Assembly (NCBI RefSeq): GCF_963662255.1
Contig: NC_085067.1
Location: 5,546,428 to 5,610,427 of the forward strand
Direction: 5' to 3'
Source of the DNA: Cinclus cinclus
Lineage: Eukaryota; Chordata; Aves; Passeriformes; Cinclidae
Length of the DNA stretch: 64,000 nucleotides
The number at the start of each line of letters is the position of its first letter. Within the stretch, counting starts at the first letter, position 1. This document shows, piece by piece, positions 1-12,305 of the stretch. The notes under the pieces are model-generated. The model made no database searches and was not told the origin of the DNA. It saw only the letters and a program-made list of their open reading frames with translations. Made by a program: the position numbers and the translations under genes.

Positions 1-1009
1 AGAAGGGTGACAAAGGATGGACAATATTCCACCTTGAAAAGACATTTGTATTTTATTTTCTTTTCCTGCAGATGGCAAGTGCCAAACTGTCCATGAGCAG
101 GGACATTGGTGCATCCCAGGGATGGGATTAACTGGTTTTTGAGCCCTCAAAATAGAGCTGCTCCCAATCCCTGAAAACAGCAAGCTCTGCACCCCACAGA
201 GGGAAGAAGCAGAAGGAATTATCCTATAGCTAAAGCCCATGTAGATTCCCAGGGCGAGACCCCGAGGCAGAGGAATTTCTCCCACTGTGGTGCTCGCCAG
301 CTGCTTCCAGGGCTGGGTTTGATCCAGGAGCTTTTCCTGTGGCTCCAGGACAGATCATTGTGGGCTATGCTGGGACAGCTTTTCAGGAGTGCTCCAAGGA
401 GAGAGGGATCCCTGGATTCTGCCGAGGATGTGTCAGGATGGATGTGCTGAGCTCCAGAGAAACAAAGAAAAGGAGTATTTTTGTTTCTGCAAGCCTGATT
501 TCCTGAGGAAAAGAGGTTTATGGGGTCTCCCTCCTGTGCCTGAGACAGCCAGAGTGTCTGCCCTCCTCATTTTCGACTTTAGGAAGCAATTGGAACAGGA
601 TTTGACAGCAATAATGGGAATCTGAGGAGAATTATGTTCTGACAGGCTTGGTGAGGATCCCCTGCCTGCCAGAGGAGTGAAGGACATAATTAATGGCCCT
701 GCTGAGGAAAGGGCCGTGCTGGGAATGTCGTCCTTTTTATTCACCAGACATCAGGGACTCTCCAGGCAATTAGGAGCAATCCCTGGGGAAATTCCTGGAG
801 CATTTTCCAGCACCAGCAAGAAAACCACAGCTGGCTGTGGGTACTTTGGGGTGGTTTGTGGGGCAATCCTGCCTCAGGGAGGTGTTTCCTATTTGAGACC
901 CCAGGCCTGTGTGGGCTCTCTGGTGTCTGCTCCAGGCATTTGGAAAGGCTTTGTTTGCCTCCAGGATGAAAAGTTCCCTTTCCCTTCGCTTGGCAGCCAC
1001 CTCACCCTC
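1..1009. other. unassigned unique non-coding sequence
   Basis: I recognise no gene or repeat family here. Open frames on both strands overlap each other between 389 and 1264 (up to 195 codons). None shows a domain, codon periodicity or splice context. The last part already carries the pyrimidine-rich words (CACCCTCCCTTGTCCCCTCC) of the tandem repeat that follows. Confidence 0.5.
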
Positions 1010-1520
1010 CCTTGTCCCCTCCTGTGGCACAAGAGGAAGCAGGAGCTGCAGCCAGATTTGGGGAATTCCTGGATCCTTCCTGGCTGGATCCCTCCCTCCA
1101 TCCTCACCTTTCCTGTCCCACACTCACGGGAGGAAACAGGATCTTCACCAGACCCAGGAACCCATGGACACCCCAATCCTCACAGTCTGAATCCTTCCTC
1201 CATCCTCAACTTTCCTGTCCCCTCCTGTGGCGTGAGTGGAATGAGGAGATGCAGCCCAGCTTGAGGAATTCCTGGATCCTCCCTGGCTGGATCCTTCCCT
1301 CCATCCTCACCTTCCATGTCCCAAATTCACAGCAGGCAGCAGGAGCTGCAGCCAGACTTGAGGAATTCCTGGATCCTCCCTGGCTGGATCCTTCCCTCCA
1401 TCCTTATCCTCCCTGTCCCACACTCATGGGAGGAAGCAGGATCTTCACCAGACCCAGGAACCCATGGACACCCCAATCCTCACAGTCTGGATCCTTCCCT
1501 CCACCCTCACCCTCCACCAA
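1010..1520 (+). repeat. ~100-bp tandem repeat, about five diverged units
   Basis: The phrase CTGGATCC(C/T)TCCCTCCATCC recurs near 1084, 1185, 1284, 1384 and 1486, a spacing close to 100 bp. Units are not all alike. The 1037-1200 block, including the GCAGGAGCTGCAGCC word and the GACCCAGGAACCCATGGACA phrase, returns exactly 300 bp later at 1337-1500, so there is a second-level period of three units. The open frames through it (for example 1012-1545 on the plus strand) are repeat readings, not a gene. Confidence 0.85.
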
Positions 1521-3156
1521 GGCACCTCAGGATGTGCTGCCCTAATTTTCCCAGGCACAGGCTCCATCTCTGTGTGCTTGTCCTGCCATTCCCACTCAGC
1601 TCTGGGCAACCACAGGGATGTGCTCTAACATCCCTTTAATCTTAAAATGTCCCCTGTTCCCCCCAGAATCCCATGGAATGTCACCACTCTGGACATCCAA
1701 ACACCAGTTTGGATCCTCAGGAGGTTTCATAGAAAGGTTTGTTCCAAACCTAGACTTGAATTTTCTTGACATCTTTTGTTTCCCTTGTAAGAAAAATGTC
1801 TTAAACAGCAAAAAGCTCCTGATTCTGTTGAGCTCAGAGCAAAGAGAGTCCTGCACAAACCATCCAGGGTGGGATTCAGGACCCTCTCCCCAGAAGGATT
1901 TTCTTCTCCCCTGCCTCAGCTGGAGGGAAAGGCTTGGTTTGCCTCCAAGATTCCCTTTCCTTTCACATCTCCTAATCCAATATTTGGAAACAACAGCCTT
2001 TTGCAGCAAAGTTTTGTCTCCTCTCCATTTCCTTCCCTCTGAGAGGAAATAATTTGCTTGAGTGGTCCCCAGGCAGCTCCAAAACTCCATTTAGGAATCA
2101 AATTCCTCTTTACAGGGGTGAGGGACCAAGGGTCTTTTGGGATTTTCCTCCAACAACTGGAAGCACCAGGGAAGTGTTGAAGTGTGATTTTTTTTTTTTT
2201 TTGGCTAAGAAAAGGCTGGAAAATTCCAAAAACCCAATAACTTGCTCTGTTTGGCCACTGAGATGGCAACAACCCCCCAGCACCAGCACTTCCTCTCCTT
2301 TGATAAATGAGCTGAACCCCCCCAAAACCCAAAATATTTGTGAAGAAAAGGGAATAAAAGAAAAAACCCCAAGTCTCAGCACTGGGAGAGCCCATGGAGG
2401 CTGGTCCAGCAGAGGAGTGGGTGGGAATAAAATAGTGAAATAAAAACAGGAGGAATCAGTGTAAGAGGAACTATTTAAGAGGTAGAAAAAGCTGTTAAAA
2501 AATAAAGGGGGGTGGAAATAAAACCTCTCTTGGGGGGGGGGGGGAATAAAAACGCTCCAGCAAAAGTAGGGCATTTGCTAAACAATAAAAGGGATGAGAC
2601 AGATGATGAGGCTGAAATGGCTGAGATGCCGAACTGCTTTTAGAAATCTGCCTTTATCAAGAGAAATGTGGAAAAGTGGTTTGGACAATTAGGAAGTAAC
2701 AAAAGGCCTCGTAAAAATAGCTCCGGGGAGAGGGGGGAGAGAGAAACGTGTAGGGAGAACATTAAGGGATTAACTGGTAGAGTGGCTGGGAGCAACTGGG
2801 AGGGACTGGGACAGAGCTGCGTCCTCCTGCCACAGCAGCAGCAGCTTCTGAAGGAGCAGGGCCTTTGGGAAGCAAAGGATGAGAGGAAAACAAAGATCCC
2901 ATCAGACAAGTTGTGGTTTCTTCTTTTTCTCTTTCTTTTGGTAGCGGAGCCCAATTAAAGACAAGCAAAGCGAATTCTCCGCGGATATCAGGATGTGCTA
3001 TCGCTTCCCCGGGGGTGGGAGGGAGGAATGTGGAATTAAATTAAGGAAGAGGGAGTTAGGATTGAATATCTGAAAGGAAATGCTGCTCCTCGCAGTAATT
3101 CCCTGCTCGGATGGGGATCGGTGGGCAGAGGAAATCTGAGAGCATCTGGATCTTGG
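1521..3156. other. unassigned non-coding sequence with homopolymers and clustered AATAAA
   Basis: No gene recognised. It holds a T15 run at 2188-2202, a G13 run at 2532-2544, and an A-rich stretch at about 2340-2600 containing seven plus-strand AATAAA hexamers (2353, 2426, 2439, 2501, 2517, 2545, 2584). Open frames up to 164 codons lie on both strands and overlap, which argues against coding. Confidence 0.5.
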
Positions 3157-4583
3157 CATCCAGAGAGAATTCCAATGGCATCTAATGAGAATTCCAGTGG
3201 GATCCAATGAGAATTCCAATGGCATCCAATGAGAATTCCAGTGGGATCTAATGAGAATTCCAGTGACATCCAGGGAGAATTCCAGTGACATCCAGGGAGA
3301 ATTCCAGTGGGATCTAATGAGAATTCCAGTGACATCTAATGAGAATTCCAGTGGGATCCAATGAGAATTCCAATGGCATCCAATGAGAATTCCAGTGGGA
3401 TCTAATGAGAATTCCAGTGACATCCAGGGAGAATTCCAGTGACATCCAGGGAGAATTCCAGTGGGATCTAATGAGAATTCCAGTGACATCTAATGAGAAT
3501 TCCAGTGGGATCCAATGAGAATTCCAATGGCATCCAATGAGAATTCCAGTGGGATCTAATGAGAATTCCAGTGACATCCAGGGAGAATTCCAGTGACATC
3601 CAGGGAGAATTCCAGTGGGATCTAATGAGAATTCCAGTGACATCTAATGAGAATTCCAGTGGGATCCAATGAGAATTCCAATGGCATCCAATGAGAATTC
3701 CAGTGGGATCTAATGAGAATTCCAGTGACATCCAGGGAGAATTCCAGTGACATCCAGGGAGAATTCCAGTGGGATCTAATGAGAATTCCAGTGACATCTA
3801 ATGAGAATTCCAGTGGGATCCAATGAGAATTCCAATGGCATCCAATGAGAATTCCAGTGGGATCTAATGAGAATTCCAGTGACATCCAGGGAGAATTCCA
3901 GTGACATCCAGGGAGAATTCCAGTGGGATCTAATGAGAATTCCAGTGACATCTAATGAGAATTCCAGTGGGATCCAATGAGAATTCCAATGGCATCCAAT
4001 GAGAATTCCAGTGGGATCTAATGAGAATTCCAGTGACATCCAGGGAGAATTCCAGTGACATCCAGGGAGAATTCCAGTGGGATCTAATGAGAATTCCAGT
4101 GACATCTAATGAGAATTCCAGTGGGATCCAATGAGAATTCCAATGGCATCCAATGAGAATTCCAGTGGGATCTAATGAGAATTCCAGTGACATCCAGGGA
4201 GAATTCCAGTGACATCCAGGGAGAATTCCAGTGGGATCTAATGAGAATTCCAGTGACATCCAGGGAGAATTCCAGTGGGATCTAATGAGAATTCCAGTGA
4301 CATCCAATGAGAATTCCAGTGACATCCAGGGAGAATTCCAGTGGGATCTAATGAGAATTCCAGTGACATCCAATGAGAATTCCAGTGACATCCAGGGAGA
4401 ATTCCAGTGACATCCAATGAGAATTCCAGTGGGATCCAGGGAGAATTCCAGTGACATCCAGGGAGAATTCCAGTGACATCCAATGAGAATTCCAGTGACA
4501 TCCAGGGAGAATTCCAGTGGGATCTAATGAGAATTCCAGTGACATCCAATGAGAATTCCAGTGACATCCAGGGAGAATTCCAA
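3157..4583 (+). repeat. 22-bp minisatellite with 154-bp higher-order repeat
   Basis: About 65 head-to-tail 22-bp units, nearly all starting with an EcoRI word GAATTC and following GAATTCCA(G/A)TG then GGATCTAATGA, ACATCCAGGGA, ACATCTAATGA, GGATCCAATGA or GCATCCAATGA. From about 3235 to 4240 the variants recur in a fixed order of seven units, giving a 154-bp higher-order unit (equivalent EcoRI words at 3255 and 3409). About 6.5 higher-order copies read as essentially identical. The 3' third (4240-4583) loses the seven-unit order and mixes two or three variants. Because 22 is not divisible by 3, the minus strand reads open in successive frames as a 22-residue periodic peptide with LEFSLD, HWNSPW and TGIL words; this is a repeat artefact. 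Confidence 0.97.
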
Positions 4584-7500
4584 TCCTGTTGTGGGGCTGC
4601 TCTGAGGGGCAGAGACTGGGGCTGCACCCTGCCCAAGGATGGATCTGGGATGGGCGACAGCAGAGGAGGGGAAAGAAAGGAGAGCAAAACACCAGCTAGA
4701 GTGGATTTTCCTGTTTTTTCTTGGAATTACAGCACCTGGACTCTCTCCTTTCAGGCCGAAGATAATTTGGGATCCTGGGGGAATTGATGGATAGGAGCTG
4801 CTGAATCCAATCCCCCAGTGATGATGTGGAGAAAAAGCCACCACATTCCTGCTTCTCTTTCCTGTTGCTCTGGAGAGGCTGGCCAAGGAAAACGACTCTC
4901 CCAGGACAGCCCCAAATCCAGCCTTCCCCCAAAATCTGACTGTGCCCAGCAGCAAAAAGGAAAAAAAAAATGGAGCATGGGAGCATCCTGCTGCTCTGCC
5001 CAGATCCCGGGATCTGGATTTTAGGGATGATACGGGATGCCTCAGCTGCCCAAATCTTGCCTCGTGGGCAGCTCCAGGCTGGAGAGCAGGATGGTTCCTG
5101 TGCCACAGCCAGCAGGGAGGAGGTGGGGAGTGGGAGAGCAGGAATATTTCTCTGCTGGACTGAGAACTGAGCCTGGGGCTGGTGTCAATCTGGCCATTCC
5201 CAGGGGTCACAATCACAGCTCTGACTCAGCTGGGCTCAGCTCATCCCTGTCCCTCCCAGCCCCATCCTCCTCCTCCTCCTCCTGTTCATGACCCATCCCA
5301 CACCCCGGTACAGCACAAGAAGCCCCTGGGCATCTCCTTTGCACAGGGAAAAGCAACTAAGAGGGGAGAAAAAAACCACGGAAAAACCTGGGAATTAGGC
5401 GATTTGGAATGCCAGCATCCTCGAGTTTTCCAAAGTATTTTTAGCAGCGAGTTTTGAGCTGGAGGAAACAGCTGTATGAACTCTGGCAGCAGGACAGACA
5501 GGAGGTGGGAGCCAAGAGCCCTCGTGTTTTCATCCCACTTTTCCTTAAAGCACCCTGAGTCATGGAATTGGCAGCTCCCCCTCCGTGGGAAACGGGAGCC
5601 AAGCAGCACCCGCAGCCCCTAAAAAAGCCTGAGCCCTCCCAGTGCCAGAAGGATGACAGAAATAGGTCCCTGCTGCTGCACTGCCAAATGGAGTCCTTGC
5701 CACCCAGCAGCCAAAATTCCCCCAGAATCCCCAAGACCTCTGATCCTGCCCCAGGCCACCCCTGGGGAGGACACGGGTGAGGTTCAGCCCAGCCCCACAC
5801 TTAAAGGATCAATTTTTCTCATGAATGCAGCTATTTAAACAGAAGGTTTTGTATTTTGCTTTAAACTATGATATATTCCTGGATTTAGACCGGGTTTGGG
5901 AGAGGAGAAACCCTCCTTGGTTTGGGGAAAATGAATCCCTGCTCAGGCAGGAGCTGGCGCTCTCCAGCTCCAGGCTTTGATTTCCTCCCCGAGGAGTGGG
6001 GACAGGAGGTGACAACAAGGCAATAAACCAGGGAAAGGATTCCTGCAGGACTTTAGAAGCCACCAGGATGAGACAGGAATATCCCCAACCCCAGAGTTCC
6101 ACCCACCTGCTCAGCCCCGAAATCAGATCAAAGATAAACCCTGGAATGTTCCAGCCTGGGTTTTAGGGACAGAAATGGGAGAAAAAGCTCCTGAGTGCAC
6201 CCTGGGACCTTCACTCACCCTCTCCCTGCTGTTCCCTTGCCCCAGGCTCCTGCAAGAAGCTGCTCCAAGCTGGAGCACCCAATTCCTGCCAGTCCCATTC
6301 CATGGTGGGAAAAGCAAAGTCACTCCCCAGGGATGGGCATGGCAGGGAAGTAGAGGAAGACTCTGAGCTCCAGGTTGCTGCTGGGCAGGCATGAAAATCC
6401 ATCAGGGAACTGAACTGGGGCTCATTCCTTCAAAGATTTATGAGGTTGATGGGACTTCTGGCCAGGAAAGTGCTGATCTCCCATGGGATTCAGTGATCTG
6501 CAGATGGGAAGAGATCACCTGTGCATGACATGAGGGTGCAGAAATGGGACATGGGAAGGTTTGAAGGGTGACCCAGGAAGGACAGTCTGGGTTGTGCCAG
6601 CTCCAGAAAGGCAAAAAATTTGGAGAGGGAAATTTTCTGAAGTGTCTGGAATGTCTGGGCTCAGGTTAGTCCTGGACCCATCTGCAGCTCCAAGCTCGAT
6701 GCAAAGAGAAAAAAAAAAATGAAAAAAACCAAACAAAACCTTTTTATCTCCCAGAACAACTTCTGGGGGTGCTATTCCTGTTTCAGCTCGATGCCAGCAC
6801 CAGTCCCTGCCATGGGAAGCAAACAGGATCTGAAGCCAGCATCTGGGGGTGACATTCCTCGGATCCTTGGCAAGGCAGGGAGCTGCTGGCCCCAAGCCAT
6901 GCAGTCAGATGGGTGGCTGGCACCAAATACCATCACTCCAGGAAGTTCAAACTTTCTCTTCAAGTTGAACAGGATCAAATTTGGCTAAAAAAGCAAAAAT
7001 GAAGGGACTCTGCAAGTAAAATGTTGGAATTGAGAGGGCACAACAACAGGATTGGCCTGGGAGGGGTTTTTTTTGTCCTGTTTTAGCATCACTCAGAGAT
7101 GCTGAGCTGAAGGTTTGACATCCAAAGGGGCCAAAAGTGCTTGCTTGCTTAAACCTGGCCCTGAGAGAGGGCTGGCTCCTGGGAATGTGGGTACTGGGAG
7201 CAGCTCTGAGGGAAAACTCCCCAGGTTAACAGAGCAAAAAATCAGATTTATCGAAATTCTGCCTGTCCAACCCCCTGAGTGCCCTTGGAGAGTTCAGCTC
7301 TGTGCTGCCCTTGCAACCACCCCACCCTGATCCAGAGAGGATCAGCCAACTCCTGGTGTGTTTTTTGTTCAAGGAAAAAGCTTCCCAGCCTCATCCCAGG
7401 GAAAAACTTTGGGGTATTTACTTGCTGGAAGTGTGAGAGGGAGAAATCCAGGAATGAGGTGTCTGTGGAGAGGAGCCACCCGAGTGAGTGGAGCGGGCTT

Positions 7501-9128
7501 TTAGCTCAGGAAAGTTTCCCAAAGCTTCCCAAAGCTTCCCAAACATGGAGCCCTGGGGTCAGAGCGCTGCTGTAAATGGACCTTGGATGTTCCATCTCCC
7601 TGTACAAAGAGCTTGGGGGGACATCAAGAGGGAAATGATGACTTTTCAGGAGGAATAATGCAGTGGAGATGGGAATAAAGCAGGAGGTCAGAGTGATGTG
7701 AACCTCCTGTTTCCTCTGAGCTGAGAAAAGGGATTTTTTTCTCCCCCAAAAAAGCTGGCTGTGCCAGATGTTCAGGCAATAAAATCACACGTCCTGCAGT
7801 CCTGTGGCACACAGGAGGTGTTGGTGAGTTTGTGAGCAGCCCCTGATCCATCAGCTCCCTCAGATCCCCATATTGCTCCTGTTAATTAACCCTGTTCTTT
7901 GCCTGCTTCTCACCCCTCACAGTTCCAAGCTGCCAGTGCTTTTCCCTCAAACATTTCACATGCACAGCCACAGCTCTTCATCCCTTTTGCTTTCCAGGTC
8001 TGCAGAGGAAATGCAAATAAATGGTTCTGCTGCCTCAGAGCGGGGCAGGGGACTGGGACTGTGACGGTGATCCATGGAGAAAGTGTCACTGCTGGGTGGG
8101 AATTGTCCCCTGCAGCTCCCAGTGTCCCCAGGCTGGGGGACTGGGAGCAGCTCAGAGCTCTGCTGGGAGCTGTGGCTCAGAGGGAACTGGGATCTGGGAC
8201 GCTGCACTGGGGCGTTGGGATCTGCGAGCTGGATCCATTCTCCAGGCATCAGTGATCCCAGGAATTTGGGGGAAAATGGACAAAGCCACGTCCCACGTCT
8301 ATGGGGGGAGCAGCCTGAGTCTGTCTGGGTTGTATTAATTACTGATGCACCTAATTACGCTCTTAATTTGCAGAATCCTGGCATTTCCAGCTCTTGGGAA
8401 GGCAGCTCCAGCCCAGATTTGAAGTCTTGTGCCCCATAGAAGGTCCAAGCTGCAGTGGAGGGACTCAGTGGGGTTGGATATTGGTCATTTTTCCATCTTC
8501 CACCCCTCATTTCATGGGACACTGAGTCCATGAAGCCATCCCAGGGCAAAACAACAAAAAAACCCTGGATTCTCCCACAGCAGCCATGTGAGGTTTTCAT
8601 GGAGACCAGATTTTTTCTTTCTCAAAGTCAGAAAAACTGGGCTGGAAGTGGGAGGTAAGCCAAGGTCTCCAAGCACATCTTTTCCCCAAAAAAGCCTCTC
8701 TAAATTCACCAATAAATGACAGTTTTGTGGCTGCAGCTGAGAGGGGGGGAAAGGATCCTTGTTTTACATAAAATTTTCTTTTGAAGTTTGTTTTTCCTTG
8801 GAGAAAATGGAGCTTTTTGGGGGCAGTTTTCCACAACCACACCTAACCTAATATTAGGGTGGGGATGCTGGGAGCAGCTGTGGGAAAGGTTCAAGGATCA
8901 CTTCCTCCCACCTGAATCTAAACTCAGCCCTTGCACTTTCCCCATTGCAGTTGAGGACTCGAAAATTCCCTTTTAATTTGCTTTGGTGCAGTGGAGGAAA
9001 GCTGGGATGGGGGGATGTGGGATCGCTCCTGTCTTTGTGGTGTTTTTTTCAAAGTCAGCTCCACTTGCCTCGTGTGAAAGGGAAACAAAGAGTCAGCTTT
9101 TGCTTTGGGAAGAAAGTGTTCTTTTTTT
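4584..9128. other. unassigned unique non-coding sequence
   Basis: No gene or interspersed repeat recognised. Open frames reach 230 codons (4524-5216, minus), but that one starts outside the minisatellite and runs into it. A short (TCC)n tract lies at 5265-5283. A small AAGCTTCCC duplication is at about 7517-7542. Nothing here shows coordinated splice sites or a recognisable protein. Confidence 0.45.
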
Positions 9129-9150
9129 AAAAAAAAAAAAAAAAAAAAAA
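9129..9150 (+). repeat. poly(A) tract, A22
   Basis: Twenty-two A residues follow directly on a T7 run. I see no target-site duplication or recognisable retrotransposed body upstream, so a processed pseudogene tail is not supported. Confidence 0.9.
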
Positions 9151-9329
9151 GAGGCCAGGGCAGCTTCAGAATTCAGTAGGATGGCCCAGGAGCTCTCGAA
9201 AATCAATGAGAATAAGAGAGTGGAGTTAGTGCTAGCAGACTGCAGAGAAGGGTCGGGGAGGGTCTCTCAGACCCAGCTGGAGCTTTAGCATATTTTCATT
9301 CTTCCTGTCATTCTGGCAGGCCCTGAAAA

Positions 9330-10300
9330 GGAATCAGAAAGGAGCTGACTCCTCACCGAGGGGAAAACTCTCTTTCCATCCAGAGCTGGGAGCTGGAGTC
9401 TGCTGGGGCGTGGGGGACATCACCACAGTGCCAAGGAACCACCAGAAAACCCCGGATCATTTCCCAGCCAAATTCCCATGGGCCACCAGAGCAGCCACGT
9501 GTGCCAGAGCCTGGTGGCCCCAGCTCAGGGCACGGAGATCTCCAGGAGTGACACGAGGACCTGGAGCTGCTCCTGGCACCACCCAGCCCCTGGCACGAGG
9601 CAGGAGGTGCCTCCCACGCCAGGAGATGCCAACACTGCTCGTCCACCATCCCTCCTGTACCTTCTGCCTCTGCCAGGCTGGCTTCTGGGAGGTTCTTCCC
9701 AGCTCTGCTGATGGCTCCTTTTCCATAGCAGGACTTGGGAAAGGCAGCAGCGCTGTGCCCCTTGAAGGTGAGCCTGCCAAGGTTTGGCTCTGGATCTTCA
9801 TCTCCACCAAGGGCCCAGATCAGCTCCACACCACCTGGGAGGCTTTGCAGGGGTTGGTGGCCACTGGCTGGGTCATTCCCAAGGTTTTTTGGGTCCCCAT
9901 ACCCTGGATGCCAACCCCCCCACAAAGCCTGCGGAAGGTTGGTCTCCAAGAGGAGCAACATCTCAGCAGCTTCTTCTTCTGGGAGATGGGGAATCACAAT
10001 TCTTGGTGGTGGGTCCCAAAGGGAGCAGTGTCCAGGATAGGGCAGAGAGGAACCACCACAGAGTGTCCAAAAGCCCTGATCCCAAAGCTCTGGATGGTGG
10101 CTGACCTTGGAAGATCCTGACTGAAAGGCCCAAAGTGCTGTGTCCATGCTCCGTGAATATTGGGAAGGAGGTGCTGGAAGCCACCCAGGAGTGACTTGTT
10201 CCCATCCTGGCTCAGCCCTGCAGCAGCTGAGGATAGGGAAAAACATTGCCAAGTCCTAAAAACTTTATTCCTAAAAAGCTTTATTGCCAAGGGATGGTTT
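9330..10300. other. GC-rich block with long overlapping open frames, no recognised protein
   Basis: A 299-codon open frame on the minus strand (9353-10252) is among the longest outside repeats. A 236-codon frame on the plus strand (9410-10120) and several others overlap it. The translations are rich in W, G, P and S without a domain. Just beyond the minus ORF start, at 10257-10287, the minus strand carries two AATAAAG-type words; they would lie upstream of that ORF and so do not end it. I read this as stop-poor non-coding DNA; a lineage-specific exon cannot be excluded. Confidence 0.35.
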
Positions 10301-10408
10301 GTGCAGCACCTCCAGCACTGCCAGTTCAGCCACGAATTTTGGGGACACAGAGGAGGTTTTTCTGGAACATGGATAGGAGCACATTCCTGAGGCTCACAGA
10401 ACTGCCTG

Positions 10409-11046
10409 GTGGGAAGGGATGGTGGCTGGAGAAGGGATGGAAGGTGGATGGAGAAGGGATGGATGGTGGATGGAGAAGGGATGGATGGTGGCTGGAGAAG
10501 GGATGGAAGGTGGATGGAGGAGAAGGGATGGATGGTGGATGGAGAAGGGATGGAAGGTGGATGGAGAAGGGATGGATGGTGGATGGAGAAGGGATGGATG
10601 GTGGATGGAGAAGGGATGGAAGGTGGATGGAGAAGGGATGGATGGTGGATGGAGAAGGGATGGAAGGTGGTTGGAGAAGGGATGGAAGGTGGATGGAGAA
10701 GGGATGGAAGGTGGATGGAGGAGAAGGGATGGATGGTGGATGGAGAAGGGATGGATGGTGGATGGAGAAGGGATGGAAGGTGGATGGAGAAGGGATGGAT
10801 GGTGGATGGAGAAGGGATGGATGGTGGATGGAGAAGGGATGGAAGGTGGATGGAGAAGGGATGGATGATGGATGGTGGATGGAGAAAGGATGGATGGTGG
10901 ATGGAGAAGGGATGGAAGGTGGATGGAGGAGAAGGGATGGATGGTGGATGGAGGAGAAGGGATGGATGGTGGATGGAGGAGAAGGGATGGATGGTGGATG
11001 GAGAAGGGATGGAAGGTGGATGGAGGAGAAGGGATGGATGGTGGCT
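10409..11046 (+). repeat. 22-bp GGATGG-type minisatellite with 25-bp variant units
   Basis: About 28 units of GATGGA(A/T)GGTGGATGGAGAAGG. Most are 22 bp; others are 25 bp through an extra GAG (GGAGGAGAAGG), at about 10517, 10709, 10926, 10950, 10975 and 11020. A disturbed unit with GATGATGGATGG sits near 10862. The plus strand is almost pure purine plus T and the minus strand almost pure pyrimidine plus A. All six frames therefore stay open and give periodic peptides (up to 348 codons plus, 245 minus) that are not genes. The sequence is unrelated to the 3.2-kb array. Confidence 0.96.
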
Positions 11047-12234
11047 ACACCAACCTCAACCACCCCTCCTCAAAGCCCCTCTACCACTAACCTTGGTCAG
11101 GTTGGACCCACAGCAGCTTTGGAGAGCCCTTATCCTTCTGGCAGCTTCCCAAGTGCTCTGCTCCCCTCTGGAGCTGTTTTCCCCCCTCCCTGGAATCATT
11201 TCCCAGCCAGGCTGGGCCCTCTGTGGCTGCCCAGGAGGAGCAGAGCTGTGTGGGGGTGTGTGGTGAAGATGTGTCTCACGAGCAGATGGTGACTCCATTC
11301 CTGGAGGCTCCAAAAACCACAACCATTCATCCCCAGGAATAATTTTAGCCACAAAGCCTCCAACGGCTGCTCCCTGCTAAACACACACAAGAAAAAAAAA
11401 TAAAAAAGGAAAGCTTTGGAAAGCATCAGCATTCCTGAAACAGTGGAACAGTGGGAGGGATGGAGAGCAATTAAGTCAAGCAGTTAATTGCTGACGAGTG
11501 GTGGTTCTCTGATGGGTGAAGGAGCAGTTTGATGGCTCCTGGGGGTGGGTAGGGGGGGACAATTCCACCCCTGTGAACTCACATCAAGTGAATCTTCTGC
11601 GCTCCTGGGCATGGCACTGGGAGAGGGGTGCATCCCCCAGCACTTCCAGGCTCCCTGTTCCCATTTTCCCAGCTGGGAGAGGCTCTGTGCTCGAGTTTCT
11701 CATTAATTTTTCCTCCATGCACAACAGCACTCATCCTGCTGTGTCCCAAATCCAGCTTGGGTGGCAAGGAGGACAAGACCGGATCTGCTGTGGATCCCAA
11801 ATTTGCCTTTCCAGACACAGACAGAGGTCCCTGGGCATGGGCTGGGACTCTCAGGGTGGGCACAACCCCTGCCACCATCCCCACCAAGTGGCCAATTTAC
11901 CTTGCTAACAAGCCACAATGGCATTTTCCACTGCCGGAGCTGAGGTGGGACTTTGGAGCGCTCCCTGTGCTCCCAAAAGATGCATAACTCACCAAAGGAA
12001 TACCAGGATGCTCTGGAGCCAATCCTAAACCTCTCCCAGAATCTCCAGGATCCATGGGAAGCAGCACCTTCCCTACCACAGCTTGGCACCAGGAGAGACC
12101 TTGGCCCAACCCTGACCCCGTTCTCCCCTCCAAGGGTTAAGGCAGAAGCTTCATGGGCTGATGGAGTGAGAAATTTCACTTTGCTCTTTTTTCTGTGGTT
12201 AAAAAAAGCACTAATTCATCCTAAATCTGCCTGA
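11047..12234. other. unassigned non-coding sequence
   Basis: No gene recognised. Overlapping frames on both strands (up to 158 codons, 11703-12179 minus) have no recognisable domain. There is an A-rich tract around 11390-11407. Confidence 0.4.
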
Positions 12235-12305
12235 AAGAGCCTTAAGTGGTAATACACCGATAAGACGACTTTATTTGGCTTAGCATTTGGGAAGTTTGAT
12301 GTGTG
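12235..12305. promoter_or_regulatory. candidate conserved non-coding element (short)
   Basis: An AT-richer island with CpG-containing words that stand out from its surroundings (AATACACCGATAAGACGAC, then TTATTTGGCTTAGC). It includes a GATA-type GATAAG. Constraint is inferred only from composition. Confidence 0.25.

Noticed and set aside
3157..4583. CRISPR-like regular repeats
   Set aside because: There are no unique spacers between repeats; units abut directly, and the rest of the window is vertebrate.
9129..9150. Poly(A) tail of a processed pseudogene
   Set aside because: No recognisable coding body upstream and no target-site duplication.
10246..11292. 348-codon plus open frame and 245-codon minus frame
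   Set aside because: Both are readings of the 22-bp GGATGG minisatellite. The repeat has no stop in any frame, and the peptides are simple periodic strings.
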